A DNA stretch of 15,404 bases from CAYLZN01 sp964387935 (GCA_964387935.1 CAYLZN010000108.1:1-15404), one strand, 5' to 3'; numbered from the stretch's first letter, positions 4,245 to 12,035 are shown. Numbers and translations: made by a program. Notes: generated by a model from the sequence alone, not told the origin.

Positions 4245-7205
4245 GTGGTTGGTCAGACCCTCGCCCACTATCGGATCCTCGAGAAGCTCGGCCAGGGCGG
4301 CATGGGCGAGGTGTTCCGCGCCACCGACACCAGGCTCGGGCGCGACGTCGCACTCAAGGTACTGCCTGCCGACATGGCGGCGGCCCACGATCCTTCGACA
4401 GGCTCAGGATCGTCCCGGGCGCAGCCGAGGGACGATCGGCTCGAGCGATTTCGCCGCGAAGCCAGAGCCCTCGCGACGCTCGATCACCCCGGCATTGTCA
4501 CGGTCTACTCGGTCGAGGAATCCAACGGCGTTCACTTCCTGACGATGCAGTTGGTCGAGGGGGAGACGCTGGACCGGGTCATTCCGGAGGGAGGGCTTCC
4601 GGCGAGGCGGATCGTCGAGATCGGAATGGCGCTCGCGGATGCGCTGGCCGCGGCGCACGGGAAAGGCGTCGTCCATCGCGATCTCAAGCCTGCCAACGTG
4701 ATGGTGGCAAGGGACGGCCGGGTCAAGGTCCTCGACTTCGGCCTGGCCAAGGTTGCGAGGCCGGGCACGCGAGCCGCGGTGGACCCGGCGCTGCCCACCA
4801 GGCTGCAATCCGAGGCGCACACGCGCGAGGGTGTCGTTCTCGGCACCACCCCCTACATGTCGCCCGAGCAGGTCGAGGGCCGGATGCTCGATCACCGGAC
4901 CGACATCTTCTCGCTCGGGATCCTGCTGCACGAGATGGCCACGGGCCGTCGGCCGTTCCACGGAGAGAGTACCGTTGCCCTGCTGTCGGCGATCCTGCGC
5001 GACCCGCCACCGGCAGTCCGCGACGTGCGTCCCGATCTTCCGGGCGAACTCGGCGCGCTGATCGACCGGTGCCTCGAGAAGGACCGGGCGCGGCGCATGC
5101 AGGACGCCCGCGAGGTCGGTGCCGAACTCGAACGACTGAAGCGCCGGCTGGATTCGGGTGAGGCCGCAGCAGGCCAGCCTGCGGCCGTGGCCGTCGAGGT
5201 GCCCGCGGCGAGGCGGCGGCGCGTGGCCCTGGGCCTCCTGGCCGCCCTGGTCGCACTGACGGTGCCCCCGGGCTGGTGGGCCTTGCGCGAGATCCGCGTA
5301 CGGGAGGCGCAACGGTCGCTGCCGGAGATCCGCACGCTCGTCGAGTCCGAGCAGTTTGAAGCGGCCTTCCGCCGGTTGCGCCAGGTCGAGCCGCTGCTCT
5401 CAGGCGATGCCGAGTTCGAAGCGGCGCGTACCTCGTTGTTGATGCCAGCCACCGTCCGCACCGATCCCCCGGGCGCCGAGCTGTATCTCAAGGGCTACGG
5501 CGAGCCGGACGCGGAGTGGATGTTCATGGGGCGGTCCCCGCTCGAGAACATGCGCGGGCCCCTCGGCTACTACCGGTGGCGCGCCGTGAAGCCCGGCTTC
5601 ACCACCTTCGAAGGCTCGGCGGAAGCCGGCATGGCGGATGTCAACTTCGTGCTGCTGCCGGAGGGGACCGTTCCAGAGGGCATGGTGTTCGTGCCGTCTG
5701 GCGCGGCCGTGGTCGGCGGGACCGGCGTTTCGGTCGACGCCTTCTTCCTCGATCGCCACGAGGTCACCAACCGGCAGTTCAAGCAGTTCGTGGACGCGGG
5801 TGGCTATGCGAATCGCGAGTACTGGCGTGAGCCGTTCGTGAAGGACGGACGCACGCTCACCTGGGACGAGGCGATGGCGGAGCTGCGCGATGCCACGGGA
5901 CGACCGGGCCCGGCCACCTGGCAGGTCGGCACGTACCCCCAGGGGAGGGACGCCCACCCCGTGTCCGGGATCAGCTGGTACGAGGCGCTCGCCTACCTCG
6001 CCTGGGCCGGCAAGGAACTCCCGACGGTGCATCACTGGCGGCGGGCCGCCCCAAACGGGATCTTCTCGAGCATCCTCGAGCAGAGCAACTTCAGCAACAA
6101 GGACGTCGCCGCCGTAGGTGCGTATCCGGGTCTCGGGGACTTCGGCACGCTCGACATGGCCGGCAACGTCAAGGAATGGTGCTGGAACGCCGTCGGCACG
6201 CGCCGCTACATCATGGGGGGCGCCTGGAACGAGCCCAACTACAAGTACCGGGACGCCGATGCGCTCGATTCCTTCGACCGGTCGCCGATCAACGGGTTCC
6301 GCGGCATGAAGCGACAGGCGTCATCTGACCCTGTGCCGGAGGCCCTGCGCCAGCCCATCGAGACCATGACGCGGGACTACAGCCGCGCCACGCCGGTGCC
6401 CGATCGCGAGTTCGAAATCTTCCGGCGCATGTATGCCTACGATCCATCCGACCTCGAGGCGACGGTCGACTCCACGGACGACTCGGCCGAATCGTGGCGC
6501 ATCGAGCGCGTGAGCTACGCCGCCGCGTACGGCGGCGAGCGCATCGTCGCCTACCTGTTCCTGCCCCGAAACGCCCGGCCGCCGTACCAGACCGTGGTCT
6601 ACTTCCCGCATTCGGGGGGCGAGTACCTCCGGTCGTTCGAGCAGTCGGAGATGAACTACCTGGGGTTCGTCGTGAAGGGCGGGCGGGCCCTCCTGTTGCC
6701 GATGTACAAAGGGACGTACGAGCGGCGCCTGGAGCGCGCCCCCGAGGGCCCGACGGCACGACGCGACCTGACGATCGCGCGGATGAAGGACCTGCAGCGG
6801 TCCATCGACTACCTGCGCGCGCGACCCGACATCGATCACGACAGGCTGGCGTACTTCGGCGTCAGCCTCGGCGCACGCCTCGGCAGCCTGGCCCTCGCTC
6901 TCGAGCCGCGCTTCAGGACGGCGGTGCTGTGGTCCGGCGGCTTTCCGACCACGACCAGGCGGTTTCCCGAGATCGACGAGATCAACTTCGCGCCGCGGGT
7001 CACGACACCCGTCCTCATGCTGAACGGGCGCGACGACTTCACCTTTCCGGTCGAGACGTCGCAGATTCCGATGTTTCGTCTGTTGGGCACCCCGGAGTCC
7101 GACAAACGTCACTCGATCTTCGAGGGCGGTCACGTGTTCCCGTTCGCGCGGGTGATGAAGGACACGCTCGAGTGGCTCGATCGCTATCTCGGCGTCCCGA
7201 GATAG
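4245..7205 (+). CDS. Ser/Thr protein kinase - PEGA - SUMF1 - alpha/beta hydrolase fusion protein
   Basis: The protein has 986 residues. GTG 4245 is chosen because GGAG (4234-4237) lies 7 nt upstream and MVGQTLAHYRIL is the usual kinase start; TTG 4197 has no ribosome site. The kinase domain (about 9-300) is complete: GQGGMGEV (16-23), K38, HRDLKPAN (144-151), DFG (164-166), SPE (206-208). A basic stretch and membrane helix follow (about 323-347), then a PEGA-like module (about 403-470). An SUMF1/formylglycine-generating-enzyme fold (about 479-690; DRHEVTNRQF, HPVSGISWYEA, DMAGNVKEW) is next; such domains in bacterial kinases are usually non-catalytic binding modules. The last third (about 740-986) is an alpha/beta hydrolase with nucleophile S874 in GVSLG, acid D930 or D931, and H963. 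The layout predicts a cytosolic kinase controlling or reporting on an extracytoplasmic hydrolase. Residues 50-64 are an unusual insertion encoded by a palindromic repeat. Confidence 0.9.
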   Translation: MVGQTLAHYRILEKLGQGGMGEVFRATDTRLGRDVALKVLPADMAAAHDPSTGSGSSRAQPRDDRLERFRREARALATLDHPGIVTVYSVEESNGVHFLTMQLVEGETLDRVIPEGGLPARRIVEIGMALADALAAAHGKGVVHRDLKPANVMVARDGRVKVLDFGLAKVARPGTRAAVDPALPTRLQSEAHTREGVVLGTTPYMSPEQVEGRMLDHRTDIFSLGILLHEMATGRRPFHGESTVALLSAILRDPPPAVRDVRPDLPGELGALIDRCLEKDRARRMQDAREVGAELERLKRRLDSGEAAAGQPAAVAVEVPAARRRRVALGLLAALVALTVPPGWWALREIRVREAQRSLPEIRTLVESEQFEAAFRRLRQVEPLLSGDAEFEAARTSLLMPATVRTDPPGAELYLKGYGEPDAEWMFMGRSPLENMRGPLGYYRWRAVKPGFTTFEGSAEAGMADVNFVLLPEGTVPEGMVFVPSGAAVVGGTGVSVDAFFLDRHEVTNRQFKQFVDAGGYANREYWREPFVKDGRTLTWDEAMAELRDATGRPGPATWQVGTYPQGRDAHPVSGISWYEALAYLAWAGKELPTVHHWRRAAPNGIFSSILEQSNFSNKDVAAVGAYPGLGDFGTLDMAGNVKEWCWNAVGTRRYIMGGAWNEPNYKYRDADALDSFDRSPINGFRGMKRQASSDPVPEALRQPIETMTRDYSRATPVPDREFEIFRRMYAYDPSDLEATVDSTDDSAESWRIERVSYAAAYGGERIVAYLFLPRNARPPYQTVVYFPHSGGEYLRSFEQSEMNYLGFVVKGGRALLLPMYKGTYERRLERAPEGPTARRDLTIARMKDLQRSIDYLRARPDIDHDRLAYFGVSLGARLGSLALALEPRFRTAVLWSGGFPTTTRRFPEIDEINFAPRVTTPVLMLNGRDDFTFPVETSQIPMFRLLGTPESDKRHSIFEGGHVFPFARVMKDTLEWLDRYLGVPR
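4389..4437. repeat. REP-like double palindrome inserted in the kinase coding sequence
   Basis: Two overlapping inverted repeats lie inside the kinase N-lobe. GATCCT (4389-4394) pairs with AGGATC (4406-4411). GATCGTCCC (4408-4416) pairs perfectly over 9 bp with GGGACGATC (4429-4437) across a 12-nt loop. The core CCTTCGACAGGCTCAGG resembles a dispersed palindromic motif remembered from many GC-rich soil bacteria. Compared with the second kinase in this window, the distance from the VALK lysine to the REA glutamate is 34 instead of 19 residues. That is 45 extra nt, an in-frame gain of 15 residues (PSTGSGSSRAQPR region). It is the only copy seen in the window. Confidence 0.65.
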
Positions 7206-7213
7206 CCCTCGAT

Positions 7214-7248
7214 CCGGCACCCGGCACCCGGCACTTGGCACTTGGCAC
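7214..7248. repeat. five-unit 7-bp tandem repeat (YYGGCAC)5
   Basis: Three perfect CCGGCAC units (7214-7234) are followed by two TTGGCAC units (7235-7248), all in register, 8 bp after the kinase stop. The array occupies part of the 154-bp gap before the aldehyde dehydrogenase gene. The rest of that gap (7249-7359) shows only a strong ribosome site and no convincing promoter or terminator. The array could be a slippage-prone minisatellite; a role in expression of the downstream operon is possible but unproven. Confidence 0.75.
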
Positions 7249-7359
7249 CCCTTGATGGTTGTCATAAGCTCGCCTCACACGTCGCACCGCTCTGACAGAA
7301 CCCGGAGTCGGGGGCCGGCTGCCCACCCCGGCACCAGAACCAGCAAAGGAAGGTGTGAG

Positions 7360-8913
7360 ATGACGACCGCCGCCCCCAGCGCTCCCACCGCATCGCTCCC
7401 GAAGGTCGCCGCCGGCTTCACCCCTGCGGTGCCGATCCGCAGCCGCTACGACAACTGGATTGGCGGCCAGTACGTCCCGCCCGTGCGGGGCCAGTACTTC
7501 ACCAACCCGACCCCGCTCACGGGACAGCCGCTGTGCGATGTGGCGCGCTCCACGCACGAAGACGTCGAGAAGGCGCTCGACGCGGCGCACGCCGCGGCGC
7601 GCGAATGGAACACGTCGGCGGCGGCGACGCGCGCCAACATCCTCAACAGGATCGCGGACCGCCTCGAGGCCAACCTCGCCACGCTGGCCTTCATCGAGAC
7701 CATGGACAACGGCAAGCCGATCCGCGAGACGACGCACGCGGACATGCCGCTGGCGGTCGATCACTTCCGCTACTTCGCCGGCGCGGTACGGGCCCAGGAA
7801 GGCAGCCTCTCGGAGATCGACCACGACACGATCGCCTACCACTTCCACGAGCCGCTCGGCGTCGTCGGCCAGATCATCCCGTGGAACTTCCCGTTGCTCA
7901 TGGCCGTGTGGAAGCTCGCCCCGGCGCTCGCCGCAGGCAACTGCGTGGTCCTCAAGCCGGCCGAGCAGACGCCAGTGTCGATCATGGCGTTCATGGAGCT
8001 CATCGCGGACCTGCTGCCGCCGGGCGTGGTCAACGTCGTCCAGGGCTTTGGCGTCGAGGCCGGCAAGCCGCTCGCCTCGAGCCCGCGGATCGCGAAGATC
8101 GCGTTCACCGGTGAGACGACCACCGGGCGGCTGATCATGCAGTACGCCTCGGAGAACCTGATTCCGGTGACGCTGGAGCTCGGCGGCAAGTCGCCGAACA
8201 TCTTCTTCGCGGACGTCATGGAGGCCGATGACGACTTCTTCGACAAGGCGCTCGAAGGCTTCGCGATGTTCGCCCTGAACCAGGGCGAGGTGTGCACGTG
8301 CCCCTCACGCGCGCTCGTGCAGGAGGCGATTTACGACCGGTTCATGGAACGGGCGGTCGCGCGCACGAGGCAGATCGTCGAGGGCAACCCGCTCGACGCC
8401 GCGACGATGATCGGCGCGCAAGCGTCCAACGATCAGCTCGAGAAAATCCTCAGCTACTTCGACATCGGGAAGAAGGAGGGCGCGAGGGTGCTCGCCGGCG
8501 GCGAGCGTCGCGTCCACCCGGGCGAGCTGAAGGACGGCTACTACGTGCAGCCGACGATCTTCGAGGGCCACAACCGGATGCGGATCTTCCAGGAGGAGAT
8601 CTTCGGCCCGGTGGTGTCGGTCACGCGGTTCAAGGACTTCGACGAGGCGCTGGCGATCGCCAACGACACGCTGTACGGGCTCGGCGCCGGCGTATGGAGC
8701 CGCGATGCGAACACGTGCTACCGCATGGGCCGCGGCATCAGGGCGGGCCGCGTCTGGACCAACTGCTATCACGCCTACCCGGCGCACGCGGCGTTCGGCG
8801 GCTACAAGCAGTCGGGCATCGGGCGCGAGACGCACAAGATGATGATGGACCACTACCAGCAGACGAAGAACCTGCTGGTGAGCTACAGCCCGAAGAAGCT
8901 CGGGTTCTTCTGA
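7360..8913 (+). CDS. NAD(P)-dependent aldehyde dehydrogenase (acetaldehyde dehydrogenase II-like)
   Basis: The protein has 517 residues, the usual length for soluble aldehyde dehydrogenases plus a short N-terminal extension. It oxidises an aldehyde to the carboxylic acid with NAD(P)+. The cofactor and catalytic sites are intact: IIPWNFPLLM with N176, VLKPAEQTP with K199, FTGETTTGR (249-257), general base E273 in LELGGKSP, and catalytic C312 in NQGEVCTC. The end motif GGYKQSGIGRETH is also present. ATG 7360 follows AGGAAGG (7347-7353) with 6-nt spacing, a strong ribosome site. DUF779 starts 18 bp downstream, a pairing known for the AcoD/ExaC/AldB type that acts on acetaldehyde and other short or aromatic aldehydes, which supports that subfamily. 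The exact substrate is not known. Confidence 0.93.
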   Translation: MTTAAPSAPTASLPKVAAGFTPAVPIRSRYDNWIGGQYVPPVRGQYFTNPTPLTGQPLCDVARSTHEDVEKALDAAHAAAREWNTSAAATRANILNRIADRLEANLATLAFIETMDNGKPIRETTHADMPLAVDHFRYFAGAVRAQEGSLSEIDHDTIAYHFHEPLGVVGQIIPWNFPLLMAVWKLAPALAAGNCVVLKPAEQTPVSIMAFMELIADLLPPGVVNVVQGFGVEAGKPLASSPRIAKIAFTGETTTGRLIMQYASENLIPVTLELGGKSPNIFFADVMEADDDFFDKALEGFAMFALNQGEVCTCPSRALVQEAIYDRFMERAVARTRQIVEGNPLDAATMIGAQASNDQLEKILSYFDIGKKEGARVLAGGERRVHPGELKDGYYVQPTIFEGHNRMRIFQEEIFGPVVSVTRFKDFDEALAIANDTLYGLGAGVWSRDANTCYRMGRGIRAGRVWTNCYHAYPAHAAFGGYKQSGIGRETHKMMMDHYQQTKNLLVSYSPKKLGFF

Positions 8914-8931
8914 TCGAGCGGGCGCCCGGCG

Positions 8932-9336
8932 ATGTCACCCGTGGCACGGGTTGCGATCACCGCGGAAGCCGAGGCCGTGCTGCGCCAGCTGATCGCGCAG
9001 CACGGCCCGCTGCTCTTCCACCAGTCGGGCGGCTGCTGCGACGGCAGCGCGCCCATGTGCTACCCGCGCGGCGAGTTCCGCGTCGGCGAGCGCGACGTGT
9101 TCCTGGGCGAGATCGCGGGCACGCCGTTCTACATCGGCGCGCTGCAGTTCGAGTACTGGCAGCACACGCAGTTGCTGATCGACGTGGTGCCGGGTCGCGG
9201 GAGTGGCTTCTCACTCGAGGCGCCGCTGGGGGTCCGGTTCCTGACGAGGTCCCGCGTGTTCAGCGACCAGGAGCAGGCGTGGCTCGACGGGTGCCCGCCG
9301 CGACGCGGGCCGGCCGGCGGCGCAGAGACCTGCTGA
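8932..9336 (+). CDS. DUF779 family protein (aldehyde dehydrogenase companion)
   Basis: The protein has 134 residues and matches the DUF779 family throughout: LLFHQSGGCCDGSAPMC (28-43), then DVFLGEI, FYIGALQFEYWQHTQLLID and GFSLEAPLGVRFLTRSRVF. The cluster H30, C35, C36, D37 and C43 looks like a metal or redox centre; the biochemical role of the family is, to my knowledge, not established. It has no signal peptide or membrane segment and should be cytosolic. The gene sits 18 bp after the aldehyde dehydrogenase, the family's classic position, and its stop overlaps the SulP start as TGATG (9334-9338), so the three genes form one operon. An accessory role for the dehydrogenase is likely from context only. 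Confidence 0.85.
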   Translation: MSPVARVAITAEAEAVLRQLIAQHGPLLFHQSGGCCDGSAPMCYPRGEFRVGERDVFLGEIAGTPFYIGALQFEYWQHTQLLIDVVPGRGSGFSLEAPLGVRFLTRSRVFSDQEQAWLDGCPPRRGPAGGAETC

Positions 9337-11006
9337 TGCTGCGCACCCTGATGCCAATCCTGGAGTGGCTGCCGGCATACCGCCGCAGCTGGCTTGCCGG
9401 CGACCTCGTCGCAGGCGCCGCCGTCTGGGCGGTCCTCGTCCCACTGGCGCTCGCGTACTCCGGCATCCTCGGCGTCGATCCCGTGGTCGGCCTTCACGCC
9501 CTGCCGCTGCCACTCATCGCCTACGCGATCTTCGGCGGCTCGCGGCTCTTCGTGGTGGGACCGGACGCGGCCGTGGTCGTGCTCTCGGCGGCGACCGTGG
9601 CGGGGATCGCCACGGAGGGAGATCGCCTTCCGCTGATCGTCGCCCTCGCGCTCCTGGTCGGCGTGCTCTACGTGGTGTGCTTCCTCCTCAAGGTCGGCTG
9701 GATCGCCGACCTGATCCCCGACCCGGTCCTGAAGGGGTTCGTCGAGGGCGCGATCTGGGTGACGATCCTCAAGCAACTCCCCGGGCTGCTGGGACTCGAG
9801 GCCGACGTGTCGGCCAGGGGCCTCGCGAAGATCGCCGCAATCGCGCGGGCCCTCCCGGAAGCCCACGGGGCTACGGCGCTCCTCGGCCTGACGAGCGTGG
9901 TCGCGCTGTGGCTCCTCCGGAGGTTCGCCAAGGGGCTCCCCGGACCGCTCGTCGTGCTGGCGGCAGCGACCGTCCTCGTCTGGGTCCTCGGCCTCGATCG
10001 GGCGGGGATCGCCGTCGTCGGCGCGGCCGGAACGGACGCGCCTGGGTTCGGCGCCTTTACCGTCCCCGGGCTCGACCGACTCGTGGACCTCCTCCCCGGT
10101 GCCCTCGCCATCGTCGTCCTTGGGTACACCAAGAGTCTGGGCGCCCTGCAGCGCGCGCACGCCGCGGATCCGGGCAGCGAGCCCATCGACCCGGACCGCG
10201 AACTTCTCGCGATCGGGGCAGCGAACCTCGGGGCCGGATTCGGCGGGGGCTACCCGGTGGCCGGCTCGCTCTCGGCCACCGCGGTCCGTATCGGCTCTGG
10301 CGGGCGCACGCAGGTCGGCAACCTCGTCGCGGCCCTGCTGAGCGTGGTCACGATCCTGCTCCTCTTGCCCGTCCTGGCGCACGTCGCATTCGCCGCCCTT
10401 GCGGCGATCGTGGTCGTGGCCCTCGGCGGGCTGTCCCACCTCGGCTACCTGCGCCGGCTCTGGGCCGTCCGCCGCTGGGAGTTCGCGGTCGCGGTCGCCG
10501 CCTTCCTCGGCGTGGTCTTCTTCGACATCATGTCCGGGGTGACGATTGGCCTCGCCCTCGCCCTCGTCAAGCTCGCGCACGACATCCACAGCCCGGCCGT
10601 CGCAGTGGTCGGGCGCACGCCGTCCGGGGCGTTCGTCGACATCGACCAGCACCAGGCCGCCGCGGAGGTGCCAGGGATGCTCATCCTCCGGCAGTACGCC
10701 CCCCTGGTGTTCCTCAACGCGAGGGTACTGTCCAGCGGGATGAAACGGCTCGCCCTCGCGCGCGAGGGACTGCGCGTGGTCGTGCTCGACGCCACGGCGT
10801 CGTCGGGGATCGACAGCACCGCCGCCGAGGCCTTCCGCGCCGCGCGGGAAGACCTCGCCGCCGCGGGCATCGACCTGTGGGTCGTGAACACCCGCGAGAA
10901 GGGCTGGACGCTGGTCGTGGCCGCGCTCAACGCGGCGGGTGCCACCATTCCGCCGACGTTCGAATCGCTGGCGGACGCGGTGGCGCATTTCGAGAGCGGG
11001 ACCTGA
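9336..11006 (+). CDS. SulP family anion transporter with C-terminal STAS domain
   Basis: The protein has 556 residues: about 400 residues of membrane segments followed by a cytosolic STAS domain (about 440-545). Diagnostic SulP blocks are the opening LEWLPAYRRSWLAGDLVAG, RLFVVGPDAAVVVLSA, DPVLKGFVEGAIWVTILKQLPGLLG and the NLGAGFGGGYPVAGSLSATAVR segment of the second inverted repeat. The STAS part reads LRVVVLDATASSGIDSTAAE. SulP proteins carry sulfate, bicarbonate or dicarboxylates across the inner membrane; which one cannot be read here. ATG 9336 overlaps the DUF779 stop (TGATG), so translation is coupled. Co-expression with an aldehyde dehydrogenase hints that an organic acid may be the cargo, as for the dicarboxylate-carrying SulP protein DauA of E. 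coli. It converges with the vapC gene, with 28 bp between stops. Confidence 0.9.
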   Translation: MLRTLMPILEWLPAYRRSWLAGDLVAGAAVWAVLVPLALAYSGILGVDPVVGLHALPLPLIAYAIFGGSRLFVVGPDAAVVVLSAATVAGIATEGDRLPLIVALALLVGVLYVVCFLLKVGWIADLIPDPVLKGFVEGAIWVTILKQLPGLLGLEADVSARGLAKIAAIARALPEAHGATALLGLTSVVALWLLRRFAKGLPGPLVVLAAATVLVWVLGLDRAGIAVVGAAGTDAPGFGAFTVPGLDRLVDLLPGALAIVVLGYTKSLGALQRAHAADPGSEPIDPDRELLAIGAANLGAGFGGGYPVAGSLSATAVRIGSGGRTQVGNLVAALLSVVTILLLLPVLAHVAFAALAAIVVVALGGLSHLGYLRRLWAVRRWEFAVAVAAFLGVVFFDIMSGVTIGLALALVKLAHDIHSPAVAVVGRTPSGAFVDIDQHQAAAEVPGMLILRQYAPLVFLNARVLSSGMKRLALAREGLRVVVLDATASSGIDSTAAEAFRAAREDLAAAGIDLWVVNTREKGWTLVVAALNAAGATIPPTFESLADAVAHFESGT

Positions 11007-11034
11007 CGCGTGTCACTGCACCGGCCTGCGTCAG

Positions 11035-11412
11035 TCAGACGCGGATCACGTCAGCGCCGGGATCCAGCCGCCGCAGGTCGTCTGGATCGCTCGTGGCGAT
11101 CCGGCACCCGTGCCGGCGGGCGTTCAGAACCACCGACGCATCGACCACGTCGGTCGTACCCCGCAGGCCACAGAGCTGACCGGCTTCCCGGGCGGCCAGG
11201 TCGTCGAGCGGATCGACCTCGACGTCGGGCGCGCCGAGCAGCCGCGCGAGCCGTGCCTGCCGCCGACCATCCCGCCAGACCTGCGCGACGACCCCGGCCG
11301 GGACGTGGATCGGAAGTTCGTGCGCCACGGCCAGGGAGAGCAGCGCGAGCATCGCACGGTCGTTGCGCTCGAACGCGATGAACGCCCCCGCGTCGAGCGT
11401 GAGTCCGGCCAC
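11035..11412 (-). CDS. vapC: VapC-type PIN-domain ribonuclease toxin
   Basis: The protein has 125 residues if GTG 11412 is used, giving the standard opening MAGLTLDAGAFIAFERND. The PIN residues are D7, a paired acidic site at TDVVDASVV (D88, D91) and D109 in ATSDPDDLRRLDP. The usual mid-domain glutamate position reads VPAGVVAQVWR, which is normal for one VapC subfamily that I recall mainly from actinobacteria. These toxins are Mg2+-dependent RNases held inactive by the cognate antitoxin. The start lies one base after the antitoxin stop (TAG-C-GTG), so translation is coupled. Longer starts reaching 11460 would overlap the antitoxin and add residues unlike the family. The gene converges with the SulP transporter. 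Confidence 0.85.
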   Translation of the reverse strand: MAGLTLDAGAFIAFERNDRAMLALLSLAVAHELPIHVPAGVVAQVWRDGRRQARLARLLGAPDVEVDPLDDLAAREAGQLCGLRGTTDVVDASVVLNARRHGCRIATSDPDDLRRLDPGADVIRV

Positions 11413-11413
11413 G

Positions 11414-11674
11414 CTACCGGGCTCCCCGCGGACGACTGGCGCGCAGGCCGAGGGCCGCACTGGCCCTGGCCCGTTCGCGGCTCGTGAGCGGCCCGCCGGA
11501 TTCGGCCAGCATCTCCTCGAGGAGCCCCGCCAGGTCGTCCATCTTGGTCTTCTCTTCCAGGGCTTCAGCGACGTAGGCGCTCACGGAGGCTGCACGCCCC
11601 TTGCGCACGGCCCGGCGGGTTCGCTCGGCCAGGGGTCGAGGCAGGCTGATCGCGAGCTTTGCAGTGGTGGTCAT
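11414..11674 (-). CDS. vapB: ribbon-helix-helix antitoxin of the VapBC pair
   Basis: The protein has 86 residues. An N-terminal ribbon-helix-helix DNA-binding domain (about 5-41: KLAISLPRPLAERTRRAV, then SVSAYVAEALEEK) is followed by an acidic segment (DDLAGLLEEMLAESG, 46-60) that would wrap around the toxin, and a basic tail. This is the order expected for VapB-type antitoxins, which neutralise the PIN toxin and repress the operon by binding a palindrome. Such a palindrome overlaps the start codon (11669-11689). There is no clear Shine-Dalgarno site before ATG 11674, and a CATACT box lies 7 nt upstream, so leaderless translation is possible. An upstream in-frame start at 11728 would add 18 residues unlike the family. 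Confidence 0.82.
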   Translation of the reverse strand: MTTTAKLAISLPRPLAERTRRAVRKGRAASVSAYVAEALEEKTKMDDLAGLLEEMLAESGGPLTSRERARASAALGLRASRPRGAR

Positions 11675-11689
11675 ACCGTCAGTATGACC
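11669..11689. promoter_or_regulatory. operator-like inverted repeat of the vapBC operon
   Basis: GGTCATAC (11669-11676) and GTATGACC (11682-11689) form a perfect 8-bp inverted repeat with a 5-bp spacer. It covers the antitoxin start codon and a CATACT -10-like box (11681-11686, minus strand). This is the size and position expected for autorepression by a ribbon-helix-helix antitoxin. Confidence 0.65.
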
Positions 11690-11747
11690 GAACTCGGGTC
11701 GCGCCGGCCACCGCCGGCCTGCCGACACCCGTGCCGCAGGCTCCCCG

Positions 11748-11963
11748 TTATCGCGCGGCGCGCTTCACGAGGGCCCGCGTCAGCGAGAGGAGTGAACTGC
11801 CGGTGAGCATCCCGAGGACGTAGACGACGATGACCAGCAGGAACACCGGCATCGTCGTGCTGATGCCGAACAGCGACACCGTCACGGCCGTCATGTTCTC
11901 GATCTTGAACAGCAGGACGATGGCGGTGATGACGATCACGAGACCAATGTGGACCTTGCGCAT
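11748..11963 (-). CDS. LapA-domain (DUF1049) small inner-membrane protein
   Basis: The protein has 71 residues and two membrane segments (about 5-19 and 38-58). The intervening KIENMTAVTVSLFG block, followed by VFLLVIVVYVLGMLTGS, is the hallmark of the LapA/DUF1049 family (N/E-x-x-x-V-x-V-x-x-F after the first helix, then a glycine-containing second helix). In gammaproteobacteria LapA helps lipopolysaccharide assembly with LapB; in other phyla its role is unclear, and no LapB-like TPR gene is visible here. ATG 11963 follows GGAG with 8-nt spacing, and a TAGAAT box lies 29 nt upstream. It is transcribed away from the divergent membrane protein at 12036. Confidence 0.75.
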   Translation of the reverse strand: MRKVHIGLVIVITAIVLLFKIENMTAVTVSLFGISTTMPVFLLVIVVYVLGMLTGSSLLSLTRALVKRAAR

Positions 11964-11992
11964 CTCGGATTCTCCAGGGGACGAATGGGACT

Positions 11993-11998
11993 ATTCTA
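11993..11998 (-). promoter_or_regulatory. TAGAAT -10-like box for the LapA-domain gene
   Basis: On the minus strand GGTCTAGAATAGTCC places TAGAAT 29 nt before the start codon, ahead of a good ribosome site. No -35 element is evident. It is one of four such boxes in the window. Confidence 0.4.
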
Positions 11999-12035
11999 GA
12001 CCGTCTCGGGGCCGCCCACGGGAGCACTGCCCGGA

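Noticed and set aside
7214..7248. CRISPR-like array
   Set aside because: Units are 7 bp with no spacers; it is a simple tandem repeat.
9129..10988. A 619-codon open frame on the - strand opposite the SulP gene
   Set aside because: Composition is Asp/Glu/Arg/Gly-rich with no domain, while the + strand has an unmistakable SulP-STAS protein over the same bases.
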